A DNA stretch of 64,000 nt. Origin: Thalassobius sp. I31.1 (GTDB lineage: Bacteria; Pseudomonadota; Alphaproteobacteria; Rhodobacterales; Rhodobacteraceae). Below, in pieces: positions 1-7,281 of the stretch. Where the stretch lies: NCBI RefSeq assembly GCF_003031585.1, contig NZ_PWAA01000008.1, positions 1-64,000 of the forward strand, read 5' to 3'. A model generated the notes under the pieces. That model worked only from the letters and a program-made list of their open reading frames with translations, searched no databases and was not told the origin of the DNA. A program made the position numbers and the translations under genes. Position 1 is the first letter of the stretch, and every line of letters begins with the position of its first letter.

Positions 1-1
1 G

Positions 2-379
2 CCAGAGGAAGAAGCTGTGGGCCTCGATGTGGCTGGGCTTCCGGAACTCCTGAATGAACTTGAGCTGGCTGAGCATGAGCAGCCCTTCGTGACGGGTGTA
101 ACGCAGGGTTGGGCGCTTCAGACTGCGATCAGATCCATTCCGTTGCGGTTGAAGTCAAAGATTATGCGGCCGTCAAATCAACCCATCTTTGCATGGTCTG
201 TGGGCAATGCGCGTGTCGAACTGAAAAGATCAAACCAATATATTACGAAGGAGCTGGCTGGTGCAGCAAAGATTGATGTCGTCATCGGCCTGCTTAACGC
301 GGCGCAGTTGATGGCGAAAAACCCAACCCCATCCGGAAGCGGGTCATTGCTCTTAGATATGGATGAGGTCTTGTTCTAA
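2..379 (+). CDS. terL: Phage terminase large subunit, C-terminal part (partial at left edge)
   Basis: The reading frame is open to the left edge of the window, so only the last 125 or so residues are present. The identification rests mainly on position: it is immediately upstream of, and overlaps by one base (TAATG), an HK97-type portal gene, where the DNA-packaging ATPase/nuclease sits in this phage class. The visible C-terminus contains a basic central part and a line of the type 'DVVIGLLNAAQLM', which resembles the end of large terminases (a K/D-rich segment before a small helix). The ATPase Walker motifs would lie outside the window. Moderately sure. Confidence 0.7.
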   Translation, partial: PEEEAVGLDVAGLPELLNELELAEHEQPFVTGVTQGWALQTAIRSIPLRLKSKIMRPSNQPIFAWSVGNARVELKRSNQYITKELAGAAKIDVVIGLLNAAQLMAKNPTPSGSGSLLLDMDEVLF

Positions 380-1575
380 TGTGGGGATTTCTATCGCGAA
401 AGTCTTCAGTTGATGCGCGCATTCTGGATGCAATTGATGAAGGTGTTTCAGGTGGTTTCTCTCAGATGAGGATCACACCAGAGAAGGCGCTCGGCGTTGT
501 CGCTGTTTTTGCCGCAGTGCGAGTGATCTCTGAAGACGTTGCTAAGCTGCCGGCAAAGTTGCTCTTGCGCACAGACACCGGCGATGAAGTTGCCCATGAT
601 GCTCCTGAACATCTCGTTCTCAGTCGGTTAGGCAAACCCGCGAATGAGTATGATGATGGCTTCACATCAATGGAGTGGATCGAGGCGATTATTGCTTCAG
701 CGGCATTGCATGGAACTGGCGTTGTTCATTTGAACCGCGTGGGGGGCAGGGTTCGTGAGGTCACGCCAATTCCGCACGGTGCGTGGCGTTGTGACAAAAA
801 TAAATGGACGGTAAAATTTCAGAACGGTCAGTTTGAGAAGGTATCACGAGAAGATCTCATGGTTCTGCGTGGGCCGCAGCTCGGTCTGAATGTGACACAG
901 GTAGCTCGTCAATCGATTGAATTGGCTCGCCGTCTTGATGCGATGATGCTGAGCCTGGCACGTAAAGCCGGGCGGGCAAACGGTATCATCAGCTCTGAAG
1001 GGCTGAATAGTAAGGAGCGGGCAAGCACTTTCGTGTCACGAATAAAGCAGTATTTTGGCCCCTCCGGTGATGGTGGCATTATGCCACTTGATCTTGGGGC
1101 GCTGCATTATGTGCGCTTGAGTATGACGCCCGAAGAGCTGCAGCAGGATGCAACCTATTCAAGGGTTATTACACAGGTGGCCGGGGCCTATCGAGTACAG
1201 CCCGCCAGATTGATGCATGCGCTTACGGAACACAATAACGCCAGTCTCTATGCGTCAAACAGAACGCATGTTGAGGATTGTGTGCAGCCCTGGAGCAGGC
1301 GGTTCCGATTGACGTTTGACAAAGATGTTCTTGGTACAGGTCTGATAAAGGACGGATACCTTTGTGATGTCGCATTGCAAGGCTTGCTTCAGGGCGATCC
1401 TGAGGCGCGAGGAAAACTCTATATGGCTCTCAGAACCGTAGGTGCGGTGTCGCCTCTGACGGTCGCAAAATTTGAAAACCTACCGACAGATAAAGTCAGC
1501 GATGACCCTGCATTTGCTTTGCTGACGAACCCGAACCCAAAAGCTGAAAAGGATGCCGGAAATGCCGATGAGTAA
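379..1575 (+). CDS. Phage portal protein, HK97 family
   Basis: A 398-residue protein of typical length for HK97-type portals, the dodecameric ring through which DNA enters the capsid and to which the tail attaches. The family pattern is visible: an N-terminal stretch (about residues 30-60, AVFAAVRVISEDVAKLP), an HLV/LL segment, the IIASAALHGTGVVHLNR block near 100, and the conserved 'YRVQPARLM' followed by an N-rich stretch near 275-295 (NNASLYASN). The start ATG overlaps the terminase stop, and its 3' end overlaps the start of the protease gene, so the head genes are translationally coupled. Confidence 0.92.
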   Translation: MWGFLSRKSSVDARILDAIDEGVSGGFSQMRITPEKALGVVAVFAAVRVISEDVAKLPAKLLLRTDTGDEVAHDAPEHLVLSRLGKPANEYDDGFTSMEWIEAIIASAALHGTGVVHLNRVGGRVREVTPIPHGAWRCDKNKWTVKFQNGQFEKVSREDLMVLRGPQLGLNVTQVARQSIELARRLDAMMLSLARKAGRANGIISSEGLNSKERASTFVSRIKQYFGPSGDGGIMPLDLGALHYVRLSMTPEELQQDATYSRVITQVAGAYRVQPARLMHALTEHNNASLYASNRTHVEDCVQPWSRRFRLTFDKDVLGTGLIKDGYLCDVALQGLLQGDPEARGKLYMALRTVGAVSPLTVAKFENLPTDKVSDDPAFALLTNPNPKAEKDAGNADE

Positions 1576-2251
1576 TCAGCTGAGTTATCGTGAATTCAAA
1601 TCTGATGGTGCCTTTGCTGAAGGTGGCATTGCTTCCGAATTCAAGTCTGTAAAAGACGGTGTCATCGAAGGATATGGAGCAGTTTTTGGGAACGTGGATC
1701 GTGGTTACGATGTTGTTGAACCCGGTGCTTTTACAGAAAGTCTCAAGAGCGGGCCGAAGGTAAAAATGCTCTGGCAGCACAATCCGCATGAACCCATCGG
1801 CGTATGGGATGAAGTCAAAGAAGACGATCAGGGGGTATGGGTCAAGGGGCACATTCTAGCTGATGTTGATGAAGGACGAAAAGCGACGGCTCTTGTTAGA
1901 GCCGGTGCTATTGATGGGCTTTCTATTGGTTATAAAACACTGAAATCCCGTGAAGCGAAAATCGATGATCGTTGAGTTCGGGTTATCGAAAAAGCAGAAC
2001 TTTGGGAGGTGTCACTTGTGACCTTCCCAATGAACCCAGAGACAACGATTGACGCTGTAAAGGCTGCATTGATGTCGGAACGGGACTTTGAGAAGGCCTT
2101 GCGGGATGCAGGTATGTCTCGGACGGTTCGTCAGGCGTTGATGCGTGACGGCCACAAAGGTGTTCAGGCCCTGCGGGACGCGGGCAATGAGGACTTTTCT
2201 GAACTGCTGGAGGCCCTTCAGGCATCCAGCCTCATAAATTCGCTGTCGTAG
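1562..2251 (+). pseudogene. Prohead protease, HK97 family, interrupted by an in-frame TGA
   Basis: The frame encodes a HK97-type prohead serine protease that would cleave the scaffold part of the capsid protein. The catalytic-His block (WQHNPHEPIG) and the Ser block (GAIDGLSIGYKT) are present before codon TGA at 1973-1975. After that stop the same frame continues with VRVIEKAELWEVSLVTFPMN, the conserved C-terminal strand of the family, and ends at 2251 with a typical LRDAG helix. No frameshift is needed: one nonsense codon, for example from GGA (Gly), explains the break. The first part alone (to 1975) would be about 138 residues and the full protein about 230. A GGGAGG at 2004-2009 could allow reinitiation at GTG 2018, which would give only a fragment. 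ATGs at 1553, 1562 and 1568 are possible starts; AAAGGA spacing favours 1562. Whether it is a true mutation, a sequencing error or is read through cannot be told here. Confidence 0.85.
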
Positions 2252-2261
2252 GAGAAATGGC

Positions 2262-3515
2262 ATGCCAACACTTGCAGAAGTAAAAGACCTCATCATTGAG
2301 GATCGTAAAAACACTGAACTCATCCGCCAGGAGGTCAAGAACCTGAAGGACGATGCTGTCGATCAGGCGTCTTTAAAGAAACTGGAAGATCTGGTGACCA
2401 AGGGTTTGGAAGAACGCCAGGCCAAAGAAGCAGAGTATCAGGCCGAGCTGAAAGAGGCTAAAGAGATGGCGGAAGAGGCCGCGCTCAAATCTGGTCGCCG
2501 GGGTGCCGGGGCGGATGATGGTCCAGACGAAGATCAGGTGGCACATAAATCTGCTTTCGAAGCCTATATTCGTGGTCAGGGTGTCGCTGAGCTGAAACGG
2601 GCAGCCGATGAGGCAGAAGTTAAGTCGCTTGGCTCTGCGGCAGGCTCCGGATCCGGTGTAGCAGTGCCTACGCTAATTGCTCAGACCATTCAGAGCAAAA
2701 CAAGCGATGACAGTGTTATGGCTGGTCTGGTGAAGGTCGTGCGTGTTGGTACCAGCGATTATAAGGAAATCGTGGATAAAGGTGGTCTGGGTTTTGGCTG
2801 GGTCGGGGCGGGTGATCCGCGCGGGCAAACTGATAAGCCGGGCATCTACGAAGTGGAGCCAACTATGGGTACAGTGTACGCATATCCAGAGGCTCAGGAA
2901 GAACAGTTGGACGACGTTTTCTTCGACATTGAAGATTGGCTTGTGAATTCGGCCCGGACCTCCTTTGCGAATGCACGTGATGTGGCGGTGATTGCAGGTG
3001 ATGGCGTCAAAAAGCCTATCGGTCTGCTGGGCACAGCGCCTGTCGCGGATGCGGATGGTGCACGCGCCGATAAGGTGTTCCAGTTCCTGGCTTCGGGTGC
3101 TGCTGCGGGAGTTGGCGATGCGGCCAAGCTGGTTGAGCTGATTTACCTGACCAAGGCGCAGTATCGCAATAATGGGCGCTTCCTGATGAACTCCTTGACG
3201 ACATCAAAAATCCGCACAATGCAAGACGGCGATGGTCGTTTCCTTTGGACCGATAGCCTTGCTGCGGGGCAACCTGCGACTCTGTTGGGTTATGCCGTCG
3301 CGACGGCTGAAGCTATGCCTGGTGTAGCTGCAAACGCGACGCCCATTGCCTTTGGCGACTTCCAGAAGGCTTACACATTGGTTGAGCGTCATGATTTGCG
3401 CGTGACACGCGATGAGATCACGAAGCCGGGCTTCGTTAAGTGGCACATTCGTCAGCGTCTCGGTGGTGCCCCTACCAATGATGACGCGGTGAAGTTCCTG
3501 AAAATCGCCGCATAA
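2262..3515 (+). CDS. Phage major capsid protein, HK97 family
   Basis: A 417-residue capsid protein. The first 110 or so residues are charged and heptad-like (VKDLIIEDRKNTELIRQEVK), as in the N-terminal delta/scaffold domain that the prohead protease removes. From about residue 125 the HK97 coat fold follows, with the family landmarks GSGVAVPTLI, the E-loop/P-domain region around 150-230, FANARDVAVIAGDG near 245 and the C-terminal region with 'LLGYAVATAEAMPG' and 'ERHDLRVTRDEITKPGFVKWHIRQR'. GGAG (TAGGAGAAATGGC) lies 9 nt before the ATG. Because the adjacent protease is interrupted, maturation of this coat protein may fail. Confidence 0.95.
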   Translation: MPTLAEVKDLIIEDRKNTELIRQEVKNLKDDAVDQASLKKLEDLVTKGLEERQAKEAEYQAELKEAKEMAEEAALKSGRRGAGADDGPDEDQVAHKSAFEAYIRGQGVAELKRAADEAEVKSLGSAAGSGSGVAVPTLIAQTIQSKTSDDSVMAGLVKVVRVGTSDYKEIVDKGGLGFGWVGAGDPRGQTDKPGIYEVEPTMGTVYAYPEAQEEQLDDVFFDIEDWLVNSARTSFANARDVAVIAGDGVKKPIGLLGTAPVADADGARADKVFQFLASGAAAGVGDAAKLVELIYLTKAQYRNNGRFLMNSLTTSKIRTMQDGDGRFLWTDSLAAGQPATLLGYAVATAEAMPGVAANATPIAFGDFQKAYTLVERHDLRVTRDEITKPGFVKWHIRQRLGGAPTNDDAVKFLKIAA

Positions 3516-3581
3516 GCGTAACGACTGAACATTAAGTAACTCTGCGGACAATCTCCGCAGGGTTCAATTTTGGAGAATCTT

Positions 3582-3881
3582 ATGACCGTAAAACCTATCA
3601 AAGCATTCCATGCGGTTGTGCCCGGCTCGGCATATCCTGCTTCATTTGGTCCGGACGATGAGCTTGAGGCAAACTCTGTTGCTGCCCAGGCTGCGTTGGA
3701 TCTTGGGTGCCTCAACGCATCAGACACAGATATCGTGCGTGAGGCGCTTGGTTTGGACGAAGATCAAACCAGCGCCGCTGACAAAGCTGCCGCTGACAAA
3801 GCTGCCGCTGACAAAGCTGCCGCTGACAAAGCTGCCGCTGACAAAGCTGCCGCTGACAAAGCCAAGGCCGCTGAAAAGTGA
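3582..3881 (+). CDS. Small unrecognised head-module protein with six AADKA repeats
   Basis: A 99-residue protein between the capsid and connector genes. GGAG six bases before ATG 3582 decides that start over TTG 3570. The first 60 residues (VKPIKAFHAVVPG, FGPDDELEANSVAAQAALDLG) look globular and could be a small head decoration or connector-associated domain, but I do not recognise the family. Residues from about 64 on are six perfect AADKA pentapeptides ending in KAAEK, an alanine/lysine-rich tail that should be helical or disordered. Its stop TGA overlaps the GTG start of the next gene. Confidence 0.75.
   Translation: MTVKPIKAFHAVVPGSAYPASFGPDDELEANSVAAQAALDLGCLNASDTDIVREALGLDEDQTSAADKAAADKAAADKAAADKAAADKAAADKAKAAEK
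3774..3863 (+). repeat. Six tandem copies of a 15-bp unit within a coding region
   Basis: Unit gccgctgacaaagct is repeated six times with no interruption; only the last base of the sixth copy differs (synonymous). It is in frame (15 nt = 5 codons), so copy-number change by slippage would lengthen or shorten the AADKA tail without breaking the gene. Confidence 0.97.
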
Positions 3882-4432
3882 TCAGGCCGTTTCGCCTTTC
3901 ACCTCCTGCCACGCCGCTCGTTGCTTTTGATGGCGTGGATGGGCTTGGCCAGCACTGCCGCCTTGATACCGAGGATCAGAAAGCGCTGGTCGAAGCATTT
4001 GAGCGGGCAGCAGTGGACTACCTCGATGGATACACGGGTCGTCTCGGGCGCTGCATTTTGCGTCAGAAATGGGCGTACCCGGTATCGCGCTTTCGCAATG
4101 TGCTGATGTTACCGTTTCCCGACTGCCGGGAGTTCGCCATCGAGCGCCGTGAACCTGACGGCACACTTGTATCTGTTGACGCGGAAATCGTTCAGGTTGG
4201 GGATTGCATCGATCTGACGACACTGCCGGAGCTGTCGGGTGAGATCCTCCTGACATTCTGGGCGGGTTGGGAGACCGAGGCTGATGTCCCGGCCAGCTTG
4301 AAACAGGCCGTGCGCTTCCTTGTGGCTGATTGGTTTGAAAACCGCCCAGGTGTGGCCACTGGGGAGAGAGTAACTGAGCTGCCTTTCGCTGTAACCGCCA
4401 TGATCGGCCCGCTGATCCATTTCAGCGTTTGA
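3878..4432 (+). CDS. Phage head-tail connector protein (gp6-like)
   Basis: A 184-residue protein starting with GTG that overlaps the preceding stop. The N-terminal half has the helical pattern of HK97 gp6/phiE125 gp8-type adaptors (LDTEDQKALVEAFERAAVDYLDGYTGR), followed by a beta-rich middle with a charged patch and a C-terminal helix ending in 'LKQAVRFLVADWFENRPGV', the most conserved element of these proteins, which pack under the portal. The position immediately after the capsid module agrees. Confidence 0.85.
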   Translation: MIRPFRLSPPATPLVAFDGVDGLGQHCRLDTEDQKALVEAFERAAVDYLDGYTGRLGRCILRQKWAYPVSRFRNVLMLPFPDCREFAIERREPDGTLVSVDAEIVQVGDCIDLTTLPELSGEILLTFWAGWETEADVPASLKQAVRFLVADWFENRPGVATGERVTELPFAVTAMIGPLIHFSV

Positions 4433-4444
4433 TTGGGGGCAAAA

Positions 4445-4783
4445 ATGAAGTCAGTGAACCGTGACAAACGCGTCACCTTCTTCAGCCCTGTCGAGATCCA
4501 GAACGGCTCTGGCGGGACAGAAGAGGGCTGGAAAAAAGAGTTTACCCGCTGGACCGGGGTTCTGAACCTTCGAGGGGGCGAGGAAGTGCAGGCCGCAAGG
4601 CTTGAAGCCAAGCGTCCGGTAATTTTTACGGTTCTTTATGACAGTGACACAGAGCAGATCGGACCTGACTGGAAGGCTGAGATGGGCGGCATGGAGTTCA
4701 ATATTCGTGAGTTCCCTATTCTGTCAGATAATCGCCTGAACCTCGAATTTCGCGCTGATGGCAACGTAAAGGCTGGCCGCTGA
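4445..4783 (+). CDS. Phage head-tail joining protein (SPP1 gp16-like head closure)
   Basis: A 112-residue protein (ATG 4445, preceded by GGGGG; TTG 4433 is an alternative). The pattern is typical of head-tail adaptor proteins: 'DKRVTFFSPVEIQNGSGGTEEGW', a central W..V.NLRGGEE.QAARLEAKRPV block and a beta-hairpin ending with the 'I.WKA.M.G..FNIREFPILSDNR' strand. It acts as stopper/head closure at the portal exit. It overlaps the next gene by one base (TGATGG). Confidence 0.85.
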   Translation: MKSVNRDKRVTFFSPVEIQNGSGGTEEGWKKEFTRWTGVLNLRGGEEVQAARLEAKRPVIFTVLYDSDTEQIGPDWKAEMGGMEFNIREFPILSDNRLNLEFRADGNVKAGR

Positions 4784-5208
4784 TGGTGAAGGGTCTTAAG
4801 TCGCTGGATAGAAAGCTGACCCGGACAATCCCCCAGGCGGTGCGCAAACACACACGTTCTGCGATGGCAGTATGGGCGGATAAATTCGTAGCCTCGGCGG
4901 AAGCTTTCGTCCCGGAAGATGAGGGCGATCTTCTGGCCTCTATTGGTTGGGTTTGGGGTACGGAAATTCCGGATGGCGCAGTCTCAGTTGGCACGATCCA
5001 GGGGGGCAGTTCGGAGCTTGTGATCACCGTTTTCGCTGGGAAAACCAATGAGAGCGGAGAAGCGTTCTATGCCCGCTGGGTGGAATTCGGGACTAAAGAT
5101 AACCCGCCGCAGCCGTTTTTCTTTCCGGCTTACCGTCTGCACAGGCGCGCAGGAAAAGCGCGCGTCACGCGGGCCATTCGCAGGGGTCTCAAGGAGGGTT
5201 CAAGATGA
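4783..5208 (+). CDS. Phage neck protein, HK97 gp10-like
   Basis: A 141-residue basic protein. The order 'LKSLDRKLTRTIPQAVRKHTRSAM' (N-terminal helix), 'FVPEDEGDLLASIGW', then 'YARWVEFGTKDNPPQPFFFPAYR' matches the HK97-gp10 family that completes the neck/tail terminator region; the 'EFGT....PQPFFFPA' motif is diagnostic. The stop overlaps the ATG of the following gene by 4 bases. Confidence 0.9.
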   Translation: MVKGLKSLDRKLTRTIPQAVRKHTRSAMAVWADKFVASAEAFVPEDEGDLLASIGWVWGTEIPDGAVSVGTIQGGSSELVITVFAGKTNESGEAFYARWVEFGTKDNPPQPFFFPAYRLHRRAGKARVTRAIRRGLKEGSR

Positions 5209-5621
5209 AAGCGCCGGCAGTCGTATTTCGGGAATATGTTTGGGAAACGCTGTCGCAGGATCCTGATGTGATGAGCATCGCTATCGGGGTGCATGACAAT
5301 GTCCCGGCGAATCCCGGCGCGGTCTATGTCACCCTTGGCGATGGCGAGCGCATTGATCAGAGCGCAGCCTGCATTCGCCAGGCCCAGCACATTTTGACGC
5401 TTCATGTATGGAGCGACAAGAAGCCGAAAGCGGAATGCGAGCAGCTTAGCTGGTTCGTTGAAAAAGCCTTACACCTCATTCCGGCGCATTCGCCGGTTCA
5501 CCGGATCACCAATGTCACCGCGACCGCAGGGCGTGTCAGGCGGGATAAAGACGGGATCACCAATCATGGCGTGATTACAGTTCAGGCCATCATCCAGGAG
5601 CAAGCCAATGGCGACGATTAA
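5205..5621 (+). CDS. Phage tail completion protein (DUF3168)
   Basis: A 138-residue protein. The pattern of an N-terminal helix, 'GVHDNVPANPGAVYVTLGD', a beta strand with 'HILTLHVWSD', and a C-terminal 'YGVITVQAIIQE'-like strand is that of DUF3168, the gp17-like tail terminator that caps the tail tube and is also found in GTA clusters. It overlaps both neighbours (ATGA-type at the 5' end, 14 nt at the 3' end). Confidence 0.82.
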   Translation: MKAPAVVFREYVWETLSQDPDVMSIAIGVHDNVPANPGAVYVTLGDGERIDQSAACIRQAQHILTLHVWSDKKPKAECEQLSWFVEKALHLIPAHSPVHRITNVTATAGRVRRDKDGITNHGVITVQAIIQEQANGDD

Positions 5622-5790
5622 AACAGAGACAGAACTGACCTATGCCCCAGCGGGCAAAAAACACAGCTGGACCATCCGCCCAGATATGGGCGAGGTTTCG
5701 CATTTTCCGGCCGAAGCCTGCGAAGAACTGGTGAAGCTGGGTGCAGTTTATGTCGACAAGTCAAAGACAGGCAAAGCTGCCAAAACCTGA
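5608..5790 (+). CDS. Small unrecognised phage protein, 60 residues
   Basis: ATG 5608 is preceded by GGAG (CAGGAGCAAGCC), and the gene overlaps the DUF3168 gene by 14 nt. The product is short with a basic C-terminus (DKSKTGKAAKT). I do not recognise it. It sits just before the tail-tube gene, where small proteins of unknown role are common. Confidence 0.6.
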   Translation: MATIKTETELTYAPAGKKHSWTIRPDMGEVSHFPAEACEELVKLGAVYVDKSKTGKAAKT

Positions 5791-5876
5791 CCCGCACAGA
5801 AATCACAATTTCGGCCTGATGGCCATCACACAAGGCGTTGTTGAAGCAGCGCCTTTCTAATTAAAGGAGCTTCAAC

Positions 5877-6338
5877 ATGTCGCTACCAGATACCGGAGAT
5901 CGCGGAGATATTGTCGTTCAGGTCGAATTCGACCCGGTCAATCTTCCCGGTGTATATACGAACTGGTGCGGTGCCACCGGCTTCAACCTGCAGATCACCA
6001 ATGAAGTAACCTCGCAGAAAGTGGGGGATTGCGATAACTGGGGTCTGCCGATCCAGAACCAGAAGAACTATGGCGCGCAAAATGTCACAGCCAGCATGGA
6101 TGCGACCTGGACCGCTGCAACGCATCTGCACACCAGCGATTGGGCGCTGAACCAGAAAAAACTGCGTACGCGCATTCATTTCCCGAATGCGATTGCCGGT
6201 GAAGTGGAGCGTTATGACGGTGTGGCGCTGCTCACTGGTTTGACGCTTGATGGTGTCGGTAATGTGGAAGGTCAGCCCCAGACTGAAAGCGTTTCGCTGG
6301 AATACTCTGGCGGCCTCGAGCGGACACTGAAATCCTGA
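5877..6338 (+). CDS. Major tail (tube) protein
   Basis: A 153-residue protein, strongly served by AAAGGAG 8 nt before the ATG. Beta-strand-rich sequence with the TP901-1/GTA-type tail-tube hallmarks: an early 'NLQITNEVTSQKVGDCDNW' strand, 'NVTASMDATW' and a C-terminal immunoglobulin-like end (VSLEYSGG). The 86-nt gap upstream holds a hairpin (5833-5858) that may tune expression of the head versus tail-tube genes. Its stop overlaps the next start (TGATG). Confidence 0.85.
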   Translation: MSLPDTGDRGDIVVQVEFDPVNLPGVYTNWCGATGFNLQITNEVTSQKVGDCDNWGLPIQNQKNYGAQNVTASMDATWTAATHLHTSDWALNQKKLRTRIHFPNAIAGEVERYDGVALLTGLTLDGVGNVEGQPQTESVSLEYSGGLERTLKS

Positions 6339-6697
6339 TGAAGGCTGATACTCTTCAATGGGTGGGCGGAGAGCATGCTTTTGCTCTCCCGCTATCTTCA
6401 CTCGAAGCGCTTCAAAGTCGCTGTGACGGTGATGGTGTCGGCCTGATCCATCAGCGACTTTCGTCAAGTCAGTTTAAGGTCTCCGATGTTGTCGCGACTC
6501 TGGCGCTGGGATTGCAGGGCGGTGGCATGGAGCAACAGTCAGCGGTGGCAAAGGTCCGGGATCTATATGAGGATCACGGTTTGAACGCACTTGCAGTGAC
6601 GGCATTTGCGGTTCTGTCTGTTGCGCTGAATGGCTGGCCGGATGAGGGTGACACCGCCTCGGGGGAGGCGACGGGGGAAATCCTTCAGAACCCCTGA
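6338..6697 (+). CDS. Tail assembly chaperone, GTA/TAC-11-type
   Basis: A 119-residue protein of the 'gene transfer agent family' (tail assembly chaperone): an early 'WVGGEHAFALPLSSLEALQSRC' block followed by GxGLIHQRL, a helical middle (SDVVATLALGLQGGGM) and an acidic, Gly-rich tail. These proteins coat the tape measure during tail assembly, as lambda gpG does. The 3' end runs into an overlapping frame that may be reached by -1 frameshifting (next entry). Confidence 0.82.
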   Translation: MKADTLQWVGGEHAFALPLSSLEALQSRCDGDGVGLIHQRLSSSQFKVSDVVATLALGLQGGGMEQQSAVAKVRDLYEDHGLNALAVTAFAVLSVALNGWPDEGDTASGEATGEILQNP

Positions 6698-6885
6698 CAC
6701 TGGATTTCAAGGAAATTACGAAAACGGCGTGGAAGCTCGGCGTTTTTTCTAACCTGGATAAGATGTCCCTGCGTGAATTTACAGCCTGCTGCGAAGCGCA
6801 CGGCGAGTATCACGGCGGAAAGAAACCAAAACCGAAACCCATGTCTCTTGAAAAACTGAGAGCATACGGAATTGAAGGTGCCTGA
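6694..6885 (+). CDS. Probable -1 frameshift extension of the tail assembly chaperone (gpG-T like)
   Basis: A second frame (mod -1 relative to the chaperone) is free of stops from 6652 to 6885 and encodes LTLDFKEITKTAWKLGVFSN followed by a Lys/Pro-rich end (GGKKPKPKPMSLEKLRAYG). It has only a poor internal ATG (6763, no Shine-Dalgarno) and no other ATG, GTG or TTG start. The chaperone ends ...AAC CCC TGA. Four Cs (6691-6694) let tRNA-Pro slip one base back just before the stop, after which CTG ACA CTG GAT continues in this frame. This is the arrangement of the lambda G/G-T and many other siphovirus chaperones. The boundary given assumes slippage at the stop codon; G-runs at 6661-6679 are alternative sites. 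Confidence 0.5.
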   Translation: MTLDFKEITKTAWKLGVFSNLDKMSLREFTACCEAHGEYHGGKKPKPKPMSLEKLRAYGIEGA

Positions 6886-7193
6886 TGGTTGGTGTGCGTT
6901 ACAGCAAGACAAATCCAGCAGATGCGTGGGCGTTCCGGAAATGGGGCGATAAGCTGGTGAAGAAACAGATTAATCCGATGATTGATCGGGTTGCGCGAAC
7001 GATCTCACTCATGCCTCAGGGCGAAAAATGTGAATGCATCGAGGTGGGGCAGCGCACCAGCCGAATCGAAGTCTATCTCTTCGCTGATTTCAATGACGGG
7101 GTCCGGATGTGGTTTCGCGAGAGCGATCTGAGCAACCCCGTGGTGGCCAGTCAATTGGATGCCTCTGCCGCTTGCCCCTGGGGTAACGGCTGA
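6885..7193 (+). CDS. Unrecognised tail-module protein, 102 residues
   Basis: The start overlaps the preceding stop (TGATG). The protein is basic in its N-terminal half (FRKWGDKLVKKQINP) and then has a stretch of strands with a Cys pair (CECIEVGQRTSRIEVYLFAD). It lies between the chaperone and the tape measure. I cannot name its family. The 88 bases downstream, before the tape measure gene, contain a hairpin-like CCTGAATTTTCAGG but no gene. Confidence 0.6.
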   Translation: MVGVRYSKTNPADAWAFRKWGDKLVKKQINPMIDRVARTISLMPQGEKCECIEVGQRTSRIEVYLFADFNDGVRMWFRESDLSNPVVASQLDASAACPWGNG

Positions 7194-7281
7194 ACCTGAA
7201 GCCGAACAGGTTTCCTCAATTCTAACTTTATGGAGCGCATGTCCTGCCTGAATTTTCAGGCGGGATGGTCGTGGGTGTTGA

